NCBI GenBank assembly: GCA_944325415.1
Contig: CALUZW010000018.1
Span: 1 to 47,688 of the forward strand
DNA length: 47,688 nt
Direction: 5' to 3'
From: an uncultured Bacteroidales bacterium
Lineage (GTDB): Bacteria; Bacteroidota; Bacteroidia; Bacteroidales; UBA11471
Position numbers and translations under genes: made by a program. How positions within the stretch are numbered: position 1 is the stretch's first letter; each line of letters opens with the position of its first letter. Below the pieces are notes generated by a model, which did not search any database, was not told the origin of the DNA, and saw nothing but the letters and a program-made list of their open reading frames with translations. Below, piece after piece: positions 16,362 to 26,460 of this stretch.

Positions 16362-17861
16362 TTATCCGACCGAACCTTCGAGGGTGATTTGCAGCAGTTT
16401 CTGCGCCTCGACGGCAAATTCCATCGGGAGCTTGCTCATCACCTCCTTGGCATATCCGTTGACGATGAGGCCTACTGCCTCTTCGGTGGGAATACCCCGC
16501 TGGTTGCAGTAGAAAATCTGTTCTTCGTTGATTTTCGAGGTTGTCGCTTCGTGTTCCACAACGGCCGTGTCGTTCTTGATGTCCATGTAGGGGAAGGTGT
16601 GGGCTCCGCACCGGTCGCTCAGCAGCAGGCTGTCGCACTGGGTGTAGTTGCGGGCGTTGTCGGCGCCCGGAGCCACGCGCACCAGTCCGCGGTAGCTGTT
16701 CTGGCTCTGGCCGGCCGAGATACCTTTCGATACGATGGTACTGCGGGTATTCTTGCCGATGTGTATCATTTTGGTGCCGGTGTCGGCCTGCTGGTAGTTG
16801 TTGGTAACGGCCACGGAGTAGAATTCACCCACCGAGTTGTCGCCGGCCAGTATGCAGCTGGGGTATTTCCAAGTGATGGCCGAGCCGGTCTCGACTTGTG
16901 TCCATGAGATTTTGGAGTGGTCACCCTTGCAGAGCCCCCGTTTGGTAACGAAGTTGTAGATACCGCCGCGGCCCTCCTTGTCGCCGGGATACCAGTTCTG
17001 CACGGTCGAATATTTGACCTCGGCCCGTTCGTGGGCTCTGATTTCCACGATGGCGGCGTGCAGCTGGTTCTCGTCGCGCATGGGCGCCGTGCAGCCTTCG
17101 AGGTAGCTTACATAGCTGTCGTCGTCGGCGATGATGAGGGTGCGCTCAAACTGTCCCGTGTTGGCCGCATTGATGCGGAAATAGGTCGACAGTTCCATGG
17201 GGCAGCGCACCCCTTTGGGTATGTACACAAACGATCCGTCGCTGAATACTGCCGAGTTGAGGGCGGCGAAGAAGTTGTCGCGGTAAGGTACTACCGAGCC
17301 CAGGTATTGGCGCACGAGGTCGGGGTAGTCTTTCACCGCCTCGCTGATGGAGCAGAAGATGATGCCCAGTTCGGCCAGCTTCTCCTTGAAGGTGGTTTTC
17401 ACCGATACGCTGTCCATGACGGCGTCGACGGCGATGCCCGATAGCTTCATCTGCTCTTCGAGCGAGATGCCGAGTTTGTTGAAGGTGTCGAGCACTTCGG
17501 GGTCGACCTCATCGAGGCTTTTGGGCGCATTCTTGGTCTTGGGTGCGGCGTAGTAGCTGATGGCCTGGAAGTCGATGTCGGGAATGTCGAGGTGTGCCCA
17601 GTGGGGCATTTCGAGGGTTTTCCAGTAGGCAAAGGCTTTGAGCCGGAAGTCGAGCAGCCATTCGGGCTCGTGCTTCTTGGCCGAGATGAGCCGCACGACC
17701 TCTTCGTTCAGGCCGCGGGGTATGACCTCGGTATCGATGTCGGTAACAAAGCCGTACTTGTAGTCCGACGAGGTTACCTCGCCGATGATTTTTTCCGACT
17801 CCCGTTGCGTCTGCGACGCCGGGCTGTCGTTATGCTGATGGTTGAGACTTTCTTTTTTCAT
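16362..17861 (-). CDS. sufB: Fe-S cluster assembly protein SufB
   Basis: A 499-residue SufB, the core scaffold on which a nascent Fe-S cluster forms. Recognisable parts are the [20 protein letters not shown] start region, the [20 protein letters not shown] block, and the C-terminal [14 protein letters not shown] and [20 protein letters not shown] motifs. I use the ATG at 17861; a GTG five codons upstream is possible. The gene is first of the suf block and lies 46 bp after cvpA within the larger rimP-led run. Confidence 0.98.
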   Translation of the reverse strand: MKKESLNHQHNDSPASQTQRESEKIIGEVTSSDYKYGFVTDIDTEVIPRGLNEEVVRLISAKKHEPEWLLDFRLKAFAYWKTLEMPHWAHLDIPDIDFQAISYYAAPKTKNAPKSLDEVDPEVLDTFNKLGISLEEQMKLSGIAVDAVMDSVSVKTTFKEKLAELGIIFCSISEAVKDYPDLVRQYLGSVVPYRDNFFAALNSAVFSDGSFVYIPKGVRCPMELSTYFRINAANTGQFERTLIIADDDSYVSYLEGCTAPMRDENQLHAAIVEIRAHERAEVKYSTVQNWYPGDKEGRGGIYNFVTKRGLCKGDHSKISWTQVETGSAITWKYPSCILAGDNSVGEFYSVAVTNNYQQADTGTKMIHIGKNTRSTIVSKGISAGQSQNSYRGLVRVAPGADNARNYTQCDSLLLSDRCGAHTFPYMDIKNDTAVVEHEATTSKINEEQIFYCNQRGIPTEEAVGLIVNGYAKEVMSKLPMEFAVEAQKLLQITLEGSVG

Positions 17862-17907
17862 TGTCGGTCCTGACACTGTCGGGGGGAGAAGTAGGGCCGC
17901 CCCCGGT

Positions 17908-18465
17908 TTATTGTAAAAACGCCGGAATATCGTCTTTGTTTATTTCCGGCAGGGAGATGTGTATGTCGTCGGGTAGGGTTACTCTCTCGTTTGACCAGTC
18001 GATGACAAACGGTGCCACCTGCATCACTACCTGGCACAGACGAGCCTCTTGCGGTACGGGAGGCACGATGTTGTCTTTGCCTCCCAGCAGGGTGTAGAGG
18101 TTGAGCAGGACGCTGGTGATGAGCAGGTACTTGAAGCAGCAGAAGAGGCTGCCGGCGATGCGGTCGAACCACCCCAGGTGCAAGATGTGCAGCGTCTTTT
18201 TGAGCAGTCGGGCCAGAAAGTTGCACCCGAACAGGAGTACGAGGAAGGAGATGAGGTAGGCCAGCTGGTGGGTAATGCGCGGCCCGGCTATGTCGAACTG
18301 GTTGAGCAGGTTCTCAAACAGCGGGGCAAAAAGGTTGGCAAACAGTATGGCGACAATCAGCCCGCCCAACGCTCCCAACTGCTGTACGATACCTTTGTAG
18401 TAGCCGTGTACCAGGCCGTAAGCGAGCAGGGCTCCGACGATAATGTCTATGATTTTTATCTCCAT
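17908..18465 (-). CDS. CvpA family membrane protein
   Basis: A 185-residue inner-membrane protein with four hydrophobic segments in the first 130 residues, beginning [20 protein letters not shown] and with the [17 protein letters not shown] motif typical of the CvpA/colicin V production family. The C-terminus is soluble. The family's role in Bacteroidetes is not established; in enterobacteria CvpA affects colicin V export and envelope stress. It sits between infB and sufB, as part of a co-directional run. Confidence 0.88.
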   Translation of the reverse strand: MEIKIIDIIVGALLAYGLVHGYYKGIVQQLGALGGLIVAILFANLFAPLFENLLNQFDIAGPRITHQLAYLISFLVLLFGCNFLARLLKKTLHILHLGWFDRIAGSLFCCFKYLLITSVLLNLYTLLGGKDNIVPPVPQEARLCQVVMQVAPFVIDWSNERVTLPDDIHISLPEINKDDIPAFLQ

Positions 18466-18488
18466 CGTTGTCCTGTCAGATAGAAGGT

Positions 18489-18524
18489 AAGGCGGCCCGG
18501 TGCGTTGCCGCGTGGGGCCGCCTT
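18489..18524 (-). other. Hairpin between infB and cvpA without T run
   Basis: AAGGCGGCCC and GGGCCGCCTT form a 10-bp GC-rich stem just after the infB stop. On the minus strand no T run follows, so it is more likely an RNA-stability or processing hairpin, or a partial terminator, than a full stop. Confidence 0.55.
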
Positions 18525-18534
18525 ATCGTTTTTG

Positions 18535-21423
18535 TCAGAGAGTTTTCTTTACTTCGACCTCTTCGTAGGCTTCGATAAGGTCGCCTACCTTGATGTCATT
18601 GTAGTTGGCCAAGTTGAGGCCGCATTCGTAGCCGGTGGCTACCTCTTTCACGTCGTCCTTGAAGCGTTTGAGAGAGCCGAGCTCGCCGGTGTAGATAACG
18701 ATACCGTCGCGTATGAGGCGCACTTTGTTGGTGCGTTTGATTTTGCCTTCCTTCACGATACCGCCGGCCACGGTGCCGACTTTGGAGATGTGGAAGGTCT
18801 CGCGCACTTCGACCGTGGCGGTAACCTCTTCCTTGATTTCGGGCGAGAGCATACCTTCCATGGCGGCTTTTACCTCTTCGATGGCGTCGTAGATAATCGA
18901 GTAGAGACGTATGTCGACACCCTCTTTCTCAGCCAGTTTGCGGGCGGCGATGGAGGGGCGCACCTGGAAGCCGACGATGATGGCGTTTGAGGCGGCTGCC
19001 AGCGTGATATCCGATTCCGAGATTTGTCCCACGGCTTTGTGCAGCACGTTCACCTGTATCTCTTCGGTGGAGAGTTTGATGAGCGAGTCGCTCAGGGCCT
19101 CGATGGAACCGTCGACGTCGCCTTTGACGATGATGTTCAGCTCCTGGAAGTTGCCGATGGCAATGCGGCGGCCTATGTCGTCGAGGGTGAGCAGTTTGTG
19201 GGTGCGCAGGCCCTGTTCGCGTTGGAGCTGTTCGCGCTTGGTGGCGATTTCGCGGGCCTCCTGGTCGCTGCCCAGCACCTTGAACTGGTCGCCGGCAGTG
19301 GGGGCACCGTTGAGTCCGAGTATGAGCACAGGTGCCGAGGGGCCGGCCTCCTTGATGCGGGCGTTACGTTCGTTGAACATGGCTTTTACACGGCCGAAGT
19401 GTGTTCCGGCCAGTACCACGTCGCCGGTGTGCAGGGTACCGTTCTCGACCAGTACCGTGGCTACGTAGCCGCGACCCTTGTCGAGGGCCGACTCTATTAT
19501 CGAACCGGTGGCGCGACGGTTGGGATTGGCTTTGAGGTCGAGCATCTCTGCTTCGAGCAATACTTTCTCCATCAACTCTTTTACGCCGGTTCCTTTCTTG
19601 GCCGAGATGTCCTGCGACTGGTATTTGCCGCCCCAGTCCTCGACCAGATAGTTCATGTTGGCCAGCTCCTCTTTGATTTTGTCGGGGTTGGCGTTGGGCT
19701 TGTCTATCTTGTTGATGGCAAAGACGATGGGCACACCGGCTGCCGAGGCGTGGTTGATGGCCTCGACCGTTTGGGGCATGACGTTGTCGTCGGCTGCCAC
19801 GATGATGATGGCGATATCGGTAACCTTGGCGCCTCGGGCACGCATGGCGGTAAAGGCTTCGTGACCCGGGGTATCGAGGAAGGTGATGCGGCGACCGTCG
19901 TCGAGTACGACATTGTAGGCACCGATGTGCTGGGTGATACCACCTGCCTCGCCGGCGATGACGTTGGCGTTGCGTATGTAGTCGAGCAGCGACGTTTTAC
20001 CGTGGTCGACGTGTCCCATGACCGTTACAATGGGCGGACGCTGGGTGAGGTCTTCTTCGCTGTCTACTTCTTCTTCCATGGCCTCGGCCACTTCGGCACT
20101 TACATATTCGGTCTGGAATCCGAACTCTTCGGCCACGATGTTGATGGTTTCGGCGTCGAGACGCTGGTTGATAGATACCATGATACCCAAGCTCATGCAA
20201 GTGGCGATGACGTTGTTTACGGGCACGTTCATGAGGCTGGCCAGGTCGTTGGCGGTAACAAACTCGGTGAGCTTCAAGATGCGGCTCTCTTCCATTTCGC
20301 GTTCGGCTGCCTCCTGGGCTTTGGTCGAGAAGGCTTCCCGTTTCTCTTTCCGCCATTTGGCGCTTTTCTTTTGTCCTTTGGCGGTGAGTCGGGCCAGGGT
20401 CTCTTTGATTTGCTTTTGCACATCTTCTTCGTTGACCTCGGCCTTGACGGGCTTTTTCAGTTTCGACGGTTGCGGTTTGTTGTTGCCGTTGTTGCGGTCG
20501 CTGCTGTAAGAGTTGCCGATATTGTGTTCGATGTCGATGCGCTCTTTCTTGATGCGTTTGCGCTTTTTGCGTTCGCCATCGGCTTCGTTGGTTTCGTTGG
20601 CCGTAGTCGGTGCGGGACGTTTGTTGTCGACACGCTGTTTTTCTTTGGCTTCCCGTTCTTTGCGTTTTTCTTCTTTGCTTTTTTTCTTGGGACGGGTCTG
20701 CTGGTTGATGGCCGACAGGTCTATTTTTCCCACCACATTGATGCCGGGAGTCTTTACCGAATTTATTTTGAATATGCCGTTGTCTTTCCCCTGGGCATTT
20801 TCGGCCGGAGCCTCTTCGCTGGCCGGAGCTTCCTCGGGCGACTGTTCTTCTTGGGGCGTGTCGATTTCAGTCTCTTCCGCCTCTGTTACCACTTCGTTTT
20901 CTGCTTCTTCTTCGGCGGCATATTCTTCGTCGTTCTCTTCGGGTTCACCCTCATCGAAGTCGGGTTCATCGTCGTTACCGTTCACGGGCTCGTTTACGGG
21001 TTCTGCAACGGGCTCGGGCTGAACGGTCTCATTGATGGCGGGTTCGTCGATGGTTTCCGGCTCTTCTTCGGGTTGAGCTTTGGGCTCTTCGGCTTTTTTG
21101 TGCAGATTGTCCAGATCGATTCGTCCGACCGCTTTGATATGAGGTTTCAGTGATTCGTCGATAAATGTCTTGATTTCCTGGGGTTCGTTGGCTTCGTCTT
21201 GGGCGGCTTTTTTCTCTTTCTGCCGCTCTTGGCTGATGCGTTCCGACTCGATTTTCAGATTCTTGTCGGTACTGAACTCTTTGACGAGCAGTTGGTACTG
21301 TTCGTCGGTGATTTTGGTGTTCGGGGACAATTCAATCTCGAAACCTTTCTTGCGAAGGAACGCGGCTACCGTCTGTATACCTACGTTTAAATCTCTTGTT
21401 ACTTTATTTAACCTTATCGACAT
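18535..21423 (-). CDS. infB: Translation initiation factor IF-2
   Basis: A 962-residue IF-2, the GTPase that brings initiator tRNA to the ribosome. The N-terminal IF2_N segment (about 1-55) is followed by a long, acidic, Glu/Pro-rich linker (about 80-240) and a basic region. The G domain shows G1 [10 protein letters not shown]3 DTPGHEAF and G4 NKID. Domains II-IV complete the C-terminus (ending near [12 protein letters not shown]). The length is normal for Bacteroidales, which have long linkers. It follows nusA by about 110 bp. Confidence 0.98.
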   Translation of the reverse strand: MSIRLNKVTRDLNVGIQTVAAFLRKKGFEIELSPNTKITDEQYQLLVKEFSTDKNLKIESERISQERQKEKKAAQDEANEPQEIKTFIDESLKPHIKAVGRIDLDNLHKKAEEPKAQPEEEPETIDEPAINETVQPEPVAEPVNEPVNGNDDEPDFDEGEPEENDEEYAAEEEAENEVVTEAEETEIDTPQEEQSPEEAPASEEAPAENAQGKDNGIFKINSVKTPGINVVGKIDLSAINQQTRPKKKSKEEKRKEREAKEKQRVDNKRPAPTTANETNEADGERKKRKRIKKERIDIEHNIGNSYSSDRNNGNNKPQPSKLKKPVKAEVNEEDVQKQIKETLARLTAKGQKKSAKWRKEKREAFSTKAQEAAEREMEESRILKLTEFVTANDLASLMNVPVNNVIATCMSLGIMVSINQRLDAETINIVAEEFGFQTEYVSAEVAEAMEEEVDSEEDLTQRPPIVTVMGHVDHGKTSLLDYIRNANVIAGEAGGITQHIGAYNVVLDDGRRITFLDTPGHEAFTAMRARGAKVTDIAIIIVAADDNVMPQTVEAINHASAAGVPIVFAINKIDKPNANPDKIKEELANMNYLVEDWGGKYQSQDISAKKGTGVKELMEKVLLEAEMLDLKANPNRRATGSIIESALDKGRGYVATVLVENGTLHTGDVVLAGTHFGRVKAMFNERNARIKEAGPSAPVLILGLNGAPTAGDQFKVLGSDQEAREIATKREQLQREQGLRTHKLLTLDDIGRRIAIGNFQELNIIVKGDVDGSIEALSDSLIKLSTEEIQVNVLHKAVGQISESDITLAAASNAIIVGFQVRPSIAARKLAEKEGVDIRLYSIIYDAIEEVKAAMEGMLSPEIKEEVTATVEVRETFHISKVGTVAGGIVKEGKIKRTNKVRLIRDGIVIYTGELGSLKRFKDDVKEVATGYECGLNLANYNDIKVGDLIEAYEEVEVKKTL

Positions 21424-21532
21424 AGTTACATTTTAACGTTGATGAATCTTGTTGGCCACTTTTCTTTTCCTCTTGTGGCTGCGAGAGCGTGAAGGTTGGC
21501 CTGAGTGAAGGCCGGTTGTCCCGGTGGCTTTC

Positions 21533-22801
21533 TTATGCCTCCTCGTCGGTGTCTTCAAATTCTGCTTTGAGAACTCGGATTACCTCATCGACGGTGTTTT
21601 CTTCGAGGTCGGCGTTTTCGATAAGTTCTTCGCGGCTTTTGGCCAGTACGCTCTTGGCTGTGGCGCAACCGATGCTTTTGAGGGCTTCGATTACCCATTC
21701 GTCGATTTCGTCCTTGAACTCATCGAGGTAGATATCTTCTTCTTCGCTCTCGTCGATGTCGCGGTATACATCGATGGTGTATCCGGTGAGCATGCTGGCC
21801 AGCTTGATGTTGAGACCGCCTTTTCCGATGGCGAGAGATACCTCTTCGGGTTTGAGGAACACCTCGGCCTTTTTCTCCTCTTCGTTGAGGCGTATCGAGG
21901 ATATCTTGGCGGGGTTCAGTGCCCGTTGTATGAAGAGCGACGTGTTGGTCGTGTAGTTGATGACGTCGATGTTTTCGTTGCGCAACTCACGCACGATACC
22001 GTGTATACGCGAGCCTTTCACACCTACGCAGGCGCCTACGGGGTCGATGCGTTCGTCGTACGACTCAACGGCGATTTTGGCGCGCTCGCCGGGGATGCGG
22101 GCTACTTTGTGTATGGTGATGAGTCCGTCGTGTATTTCGGGCACTTCGAGTTCGAAGAGGCGGCGCAGGAAATCTTCCGACGTGCGCGACACGATGATTT
22201 TGGGGTTGTTGTTCTTGTTGTCGACCTGCAAGATGGCGGCGCGGGCCGTCTCGCCTTTACGGTAGAAGTCGCCCGGTATCTGTTCGGTCTTGGGAAGTAT
22301 CAGCTCGTTGCCTTCGTCGTCGATGAGCAGCATCTCCTTTTTCCATATCTGGTATACTTCGGCACTTACCAGCTGGCCTATTTTGTCTTTGTACTGGTTG
22401 TAGATGGCATCTTTTTGGAGTTCCAGAATTTTCGAGGCGAGGGTCTGGCGCAGGTTCAAGATGGCGCGGCGGCCGAACTTCTCGAAGAATACTTCGTCGG
22501 TAACCTCTTCGCCCACTTCGTAGTCGGCATCGATTTTTTTAGCCTCCGACAGCGAGATTTGCAGGTTGGGGTCTTCAACTTTGTCGTCTTCTACCACTTC
22601 GCGGTTGCGCCATATCTCAAAGTCACCTTTGTCGGGATTGACGATGATGTCGAAGTTTTCATCGGTGCCGAACATCTTTGCTAACACGTTGCGGAAAGAC
22701 TCTTCCAACACGCTGATCATGGTGGTGCGGTCGATGTTTTTCAGTTCCTTGAATTCGGAGAAGGTGTCGACCATGCTGATTGTTTCCTCTTTCTTGGCCA
22801 T
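21533..22801 (-). CDS. nusA: Transcription elongation/termination factor NusA
   Basis: A 422-residue NusA, which binds RNA polymerase and modulates pausing and termination. The N-terminal domain is about residues 1-130. The S1 domain is about 135-200. Two KH domains are recognisable from GACVGVKGSRIHGIVRELRNE and EEVSLAIGKGGLNIKLAS. A C-terminal acidic tail with a helix-hairpin-helix-like segment follows, without the duplicated acidic repeats of enterobacterial NusA. It begins one base after rimP ends, so the two are co-translated. Confidence 0.97.
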   Translation of the reverse strand: MAKKEETISMVDTFSEFKELKNIDRTTMISVLEESFRNVLAKMFGTDENFDIIVNPDKGDFEIWRNREVVEDDKVEDPNLQISLSEAKKIDADYEVGEEVTDEVFFEKFGRRAILNLRQTLASKILELQKDAIYNQYKDKIGQLVSAEVYQIWKKEMLLIDDEGNELILPKTEQIPGDFYRKGETARAAILQVDNKNNNPKIIVSRTSEDFLRRLFELEVPEIHDGLITIHKVARIPGERAKIAVESYDERIDPVGACVGVKGSRIHGIVRELRNENIDVINYTTNTSLFIQRALNPAKISSIRLNEEEKKAEVFLKPEEVSLAIGKGGLNIKLASMLTGYTIDVYRDIDESEEEDIYLDEFKDEIDEWVIEALKSIGCATAKSVLAKSREELIENADLEENTVDEVIRVLKAEFEDTDEEA

Positions 22802-22802
22802 T

Positions 22803-23270
22803 TTATTTAAATCTGATTATGTATTTTGTATATTTTATTTCGTTGTAAGAGAAGGTCAAGTCTTCCTCAACCTCGATTTTGCGCTTGGCCCCTTCGGGTT
22901 TTACCTTTTTGGTGATGGTAAGGGTGAATGCCTCTTCGTCGGCCGCTTTGAGCGTGCCGGTGAGTTTCTGTCCCGCGCGGGTGAGTACCTCGACTTCGTT
23001 GCCGATGTTTTTTTGATATTGTCTGACAACCTTGAACGGCGAGGTGATGCCGGCCGACCCCACTTCGAGCTCGTAGTCTTCGACTTCGCGGTCGAGGCGG
23101 CTCTCGATGAAGTGGTGCAGGGCGGTGCAGCGGTCTATGTCTACACCTTCGTTGTTGTCGACTTCGACGACGATGCGGTTGTCGGGCGATACGGTGATGT
23201 CTACGACAAACAGGTCGGTGCCCTGTATGCCCTCGTTAACGATTTCTGTTACGGTTTGGGGGTCAATCAT
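22803..23270 (-). CDS. rimP: Ribosome maturation factor RimP
   Basis: A 155-residue RimP, needed for 30S subunit maturation. It has the two-domain layout: an N-terminal alpha/beta domain with VVDITVSPDNRIVVEVDN and the C-terminal SH3-like domain with GQKLTGTLKAADEEAFTLT. The LEVGSAGITSPF motif, the Bacteroidetes form of the usual LEVSSPGLDRPL, is present. It is the first gene of the operon and has a promoter and a hairpin upstream. Confidence 0.96.
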   Translation of the reverse strand: MIDPQTVTEIVNEGIQGTDLFVVDITVSPDNRIVVEVDNNEGVDIDRCTALHHFIESRLDREVEDYELEVGSAGITSPFKVVRQYQKNIGNEVEVLTRAGQKLTGTLKAADEEAFTLTITKKVKPEGAKRKIEVEEDLTFSYNEIKYTKYIIRFK

Positions 23271-23298
23271 ATGGCTGGGTTATCGGCCGATATAAAAC

Positions 23299-23320
23299 GA
23301 GGGGACAAACTTGTCCCCTC
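23299..23320 (-). promoter_or_regulatory. Leader hairpin before rimP (possible attenuator)
   Basis: GAGGGGACAA and TTGTCCCCTC form a perfect 10-bp stem with a 2-nt centre. On the minus strand GTTTTAT follows, a modest T run, about 25 nt before the rimP start and downstream of the promoter at 23342-23373. It could end transcription early or occlude the start region. Confidence 0.6.
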
Positions 23321-23341
23321 TCTTTCGGCTCATTTACGAGG

Positions 23342-23373
23342 CAAATATAGCTCTTTTCTTCATAGTGCGCAAG
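23342..23373 (-). promoter_or_regulatory. rimP operon promoter
   Basis: On the minus strand CTTG (23373-23370), a 20-nt spacer and TATATTTG (23349-23342) match the Bacteroidetes promoter with one mismatch in the -33 element. Confidence 0.75.
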
Positions 23374-23447
23374 TGTTCACTCCTTATTTATAGGAATTAT
23401 GGCCGCGAGGGAATATATTTTTATTGTTTTTTAACACAATAACTCCG

Positions 23448-24155
23448 TTATCGGCCGGTGGGAAAGCGAAAGTTGCGGAGTTCTTTTCTCAATATCAGCT
23501 CGTTTCCGTTGCAGTACCGGTTGCAGATGTCGTGAAACCGGGCGCTGTGGTTCATCTCGGAGAGGTGCGAGAGCTCGTGCAGGATAACGTAGTCGATGAG
23601 TCGCTTGGGCAGATACATGAGGTGGTAGGAGAGGGTTATGTGGCGGTCGGCCCGGCAGGAGCCGAGCCGGCGTGTACCCCGGCCTATGGATACGCCGTTG
23701 TAGCTGTTGCCGGTGAGGCGGGCCCAGTATTCGAGGCGTTGGGGCAGGAACTCCTCGGCAGCTTTTTTCAGGTGGCGGTGTATGATGCTGGCCACGGCCT
23801 CCTGCATGCGGGGGTCGTTATGGTCGTCCATGGCCGGCAGGGCAATGTGCAAGATGTTGTCGTGCAGCCGGCCCTGTATGGCTCGGCCCTCGCCGGAGGC
23901 AATCACGATGGTGAAGGTACGGGTGTGTATCGTTTGGCCGGGCAGCAGGAGGCAGGGGCGGTACCGGGCAAAGAGACGGCGCAGGTCGGGGCGGCGGCTG
24001 TCGACGACCTCCTTGACGGTTTCGGTGCGGGTGTACGGCGGTACGGTTACGGAGAGTTGTCCCTCTCTTATCCGGAAGATGAGGCGCCGTGCCGTGCTGC
24101 GTTCGTGCAGCGACACGGTTCCGAATTCTTTATCGTAGAGTGTGCGGGTGTTCAT
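23448..24155 (-). CDS. YgjP-like (DUF45) metallopeptidase
   Basis: A 235-residue protein of the YgjP/DUF45 family, related to M48 and SprT zinc peptidases. The zinc motif is HELSHLSEMNHSARF (HExxH with a downstream Asn-His). The middle carries the WGxxx-type block in degenerate form (GTRRLGSCRADRHITLS) before LPKRLIDYVILHEL, which is the family's characteristic order. It is predicted cytoplasmic and the natural substrate is not known. A -7 box TACCTTTG lies only four bases upstream of the ATG (24160-24167), so the message may be leaderless. It does not seem to be part of the rimP operon. Confidence 0.88.
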   Translation of the reverse strand: MNTRTLYDKEFGTVSLHERSTARRLIFRIREGQLSVTVPPYTRTETVKEVVDSRRPDLRRLFARYRPCLLLPGQTIHTRTFTIVIASGEGRAIQGRLHDNILHIALPAMDDHNDPRMQEAVASIIHRHLKKAAEEFLPQRLEYWARLTGNSYNGVSIGRGTRRLGSCRADRHITLSYHLMYLPKRLIDYVILHELSHLSEMNHSARFHDICNRYCNGNELILRKELRNFRFPTGR

Positions 24156-24159
24156 GCCG

Positions 24160-24167
24160 CAAAGGTA
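24160..24167 (-). promoter_or_regulatory. -7 box adjoining the YgjP start codon
   Basis: TACCTTTG on the minus strand, with TTTC at a 22-nt spacing upstream. Transcription would begin at or next to the ATG at 24153-24155. Confidence 0.5.
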
Positions 24168-24173
24168 CGTTTT

Positions 24174-24494
24174 TTACCGACTGAGAATAGAAAGCAACTT
24201 GGTCAGGTAGGAAAGATGATGCGCGTCGATGTGCTCTTCGTTGCCGGCTTCGGCCAGGGAGATGAGGTGGCTGGCAAATTGCAGTCTCACCTCCAACTCT
24301 TCGATGTGGGCGAATACGTCGCTGGGGTCTACCGAGGTTATTTCCAGTACTTCGGGGTAGAAATCGTATTTCTTGCAGATGCTTTCGATGATGTTGTGTT
24401 TTTCTTTGGAACAGGAGGTGTTGTTCCCGGCCAAAATTATCAAGGTTTGCAGGAGGGCGGCCAGCTCTTTCCTGGTGGGTCTTTTATTCAGCAT
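24174..24494 (-). CDS. Hypothetical helical protein, about 106 aa
   Basis: A small, mostly helical, soluble protein with the pattern RKELAALLQTLIILAGNN, KHNIIESICKKYDFYPEVLE and FASHLISLAEAGNEEHIDAH. I do not recognise a family; the HIDAHHLSYLTKLL ending slightly recalls TerB-like helical proteins, but without the metal-binding residues. I start it at MLNKRP (24494); a start three codons upstream is equally possible. A -7 box TACTTTTG at 24520-24527 on the minus strand supports expression. Its stop lies about 18 bp before the YgjP start. Confidence 0.6.
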   Translation of the reverse strand: MLNKRPTRKELAALLQTLIILAGNNTSCSKEKHNIIESICKKYDFYPEVLEITSVDPSDVFAHIEELEVRLQFASHLISLAEAGNEEHIDAHHLSYLTKLLSILSR

Positions 24495-24656
24495 ACAAAA
24501 CAATTTTTATCTTGTATGACAAAAGTAGTAAATTTTATATCTAAATTCTCTCTATTTTACGGTTTTTATATGATTTATTTAGTTAATTAGGATAAATAAA
24601 TGGTTTTTCTTGTAGGGTTCTTCTTCTGTGCGATGCGACAGGAAAAAGCACCGGCG

Positions 24657-25526
24657 TTACATATTGCTTCTTGTGTCGACACCCCACAGCAGTTTTTTGC
24701 GCAGCACATCGGCGAATACCTGCTTGTCGCGCTTGACGATGCGTGTGGAGAAAGCGGCTTTCCGCAGCGTGATGCTTTCGCCCGAATGTTTCTCTTCGGA
24801 GCGGCCGTCGAGACTGACGAGGAAATGCCGGTTACGGCCTTCGGCCACCAGGGTTATCTCGGCGTTGTCGTCGATGATGAGGGGCCTTACGTTGAGGCTG
24901 TGCGGGGCAACCGGGTTGATGATGAAATTTGAGGCGTTCGGAGCCACGATGGGGCCGCCCACACTCAGCGAGTAGCCGGTCGAGCCGGTAGGCGTGGCCA
25001 CCAGCAGTCCGTCGGCCTGGTAGGTGTTGAGAAACGTGCCGTCGAGGTAGGCGTGTATGGTAATCATTGATGAGGTGTCGAGTTTCAGCACGGCCACCTC
25101 GTTCAGGGCAAAGGGCCAGGCCGCCCGGCTGCCATCGGTGATGTGCAGCAAGGTGCGCTCTTCGATGTGGTAGTGGCCTGCCATGATTTCGTCGATGGCC
25201 TGGGCGGTTTCGCAGCACTGCACGTCGGCCAGGAAGCCCATGCGGCCAAGGTTTATACCGAGAATGGGTATCTCTTTGTCGCCGATGCGCTCGGCAGTTT
25301 TCAGGAAGGTGCCGTCGCCACCGAGGCTCAGGGCCAGGTCGGCCTCGAAATCATTGTCGGCGACAAGCGTGGCTTCGGGTGTTTTCACCCCCATCTTGTG
25401 CAGAAGCCCGGCAAACTCGCGGTCGATGAGAAGTTCGGGCGAATAAGTTCCCAGCGAAGAGAATATGGTGCGTATCTCCTCTTTCCGGTCTGAGGCGTAT
25501 GATTTTCCGAAAATGACAATGCGCAT
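24657..25526 (-). CDS. nadK: NAD kinase
   Basis: A 289-residue NAD kinase, which phosphorylates NAD to NADP. The GGDGTFL motif (residues 69-75) is the catalytic signature. The LNEVAVLK segment supplies the Asn-Glu pair, and the TPTGSTGYSLSVGGPIV block follows, all in normal order. Length is typical for the bacterial cytoplasmic enzyme. It is divergent from pdxJ, so NADP and PLP synthesis genes share an intergenic region, but nothing indicates joint control. Confidence 0.97.
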   Translation of the reverse strand: MRIVIFGKSYASDRKEEIRTIFSSLGTYSPELLIDREFAGLLHKMGVKTPEATLVADNDFEADLALSLGGDGTFLKTAERIGDKEIPILGINLGRMGFLADVQCCETAQAIDEIMAGHYHIEERTLLHITDGSRAAWPFALNEVAVLKLDTSSMITIHAYLDGTFLNTYQADGLLVATPTGSTGYSLSVGGPIVAPNASNFIINPVAPHSLNVRPLIIDDNAEITLVAEGRNRHFLVSLDGRSEEKHSGESITLRKAAFSTRIVKRDKQVFADVLRKKLLWGVDTRSNM

Positions 25527-25589
25527 GACTTGACAATGACGGTTTGTGTGGAATTTTTACGAAATATAATGCAAATGTGGAATAGTTTT

Positions 25590-25620
25590 TTTCAGAATTG
25601 AGCAAAAGCTATTATTTTTG
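25590..25620 (+). promoter_or_regulatory. Probable pdxJ promoter
   Basis: TTTC (25590-25593), a 19-nt spacer and TATTTTTG (25613-25620) give a good -7 match and a one-mismatch -33. It would transcribe pdxJ and perhaps the long co-directional run after it. Confidence 0.6.
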
Positions 25621-25706
25621 CGAATATATTTTGACGACAAAAATAGTCAAAAATATGGTTCCCGCCTATTGGGGAATTTAAAAAACGGAATAATCTCTAT
25701 CGTATC

Positions 25707-26420
25707 ATGACACAACTCAGCGTGAACATAAACAAAGTCGCCACTTTGCGGAATGCACGGGGGGGGCAGATTCCCGATGTGCTGAAAGTGGCTATCGATT
25801 GTGAGCAGTTCGGCGCGCAGGGCATCACGGTGCACCCGCGGCCCGATGAGCGCCATATCCGTTATGCCGACGTATATGCTTTGCGTCCGGCCCTTCACAC
25901 CGAATTCAACATCGAGGGCAACCCCATCGGCCGTTTTATCGACCTTGTGTTGCAGGTCAAACCCACGCAGGTAACCATGGTACCCGATGCCGCCGATGCC
26001 ATTACCTCCAACGCCGGGTGGGATACACGCAAGAACTTCGACTTCCTCAGTGAGACGGTCGACCGTTTCAACCATGCCGGCATACGCACGTCGATATTCG
26101 TCGATGCCGACCTCGAAATGGTCGAGTGGGCCGCCAAGACGGGTACTGACCGCATCGAGTTGTATACCGAGCCTTATGCCTCGGGCTATGCTGCCGACCG
26201 CGAGAAAGCCGTCGCCCCGTTTGTCGAGGCTGCCAAGCTGGCCCATAAGCTGGGCATGGGGGTAAACGCCGGGCACGACCTCAACCTCGAAAATCTGCGT
26301 TACTTCCACGAGCAGGTGCCGCATGTCGACGAGGTATCGATAGGGCACGCCCTGATATGTGATGCGCTCTACTACGGCCTCGAAGATACGATACGCCGTT
26401 ATCTCGATTGTCTGAAATAA
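25707..26420 (+). CDS. pdxJ: Pyridoxine 5'-phosphate synthase
   Basis: A 237-residue TIM-barrel enzyme that condenses 3-amino-2-oxopropyl phosphate with deoxyxylulose 5-phosphate in vitamin B6 synthesis. Recognisable motifs are [57 protein letters not shown] and [12 protein letters not shown]. Length and order are normal. It is followed 40 bp later by the exbB-like gene. PLP is the cofactor of SufS in this window, but that is a general link only. Confidence 0.98.
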   Translation: MTQLSVNINKVATLRNARGGQIPDVLKVAIDCEQFGAQGITVHPRPDERHIRYADVYALRPALHTEFNIEGNPIGRFIDLVLQVKPTQVTMVPDAADAITSNAGWDTRKNFDFLSETVDRFNHAGIRTSIFVDADLEMVEWAAKTGTDRIELYTEPYASGYAADREKAVAPFVEAAKLAHKLGMGVNAGHDLNLENLRYFHEQVPHVDEVSIGHALICDALYYGLEDTIRRYLDCLK

Positions 26421-26460
26421 AAAATACATAACCGCTGTTCGAATAATAAAAACACTTGCC

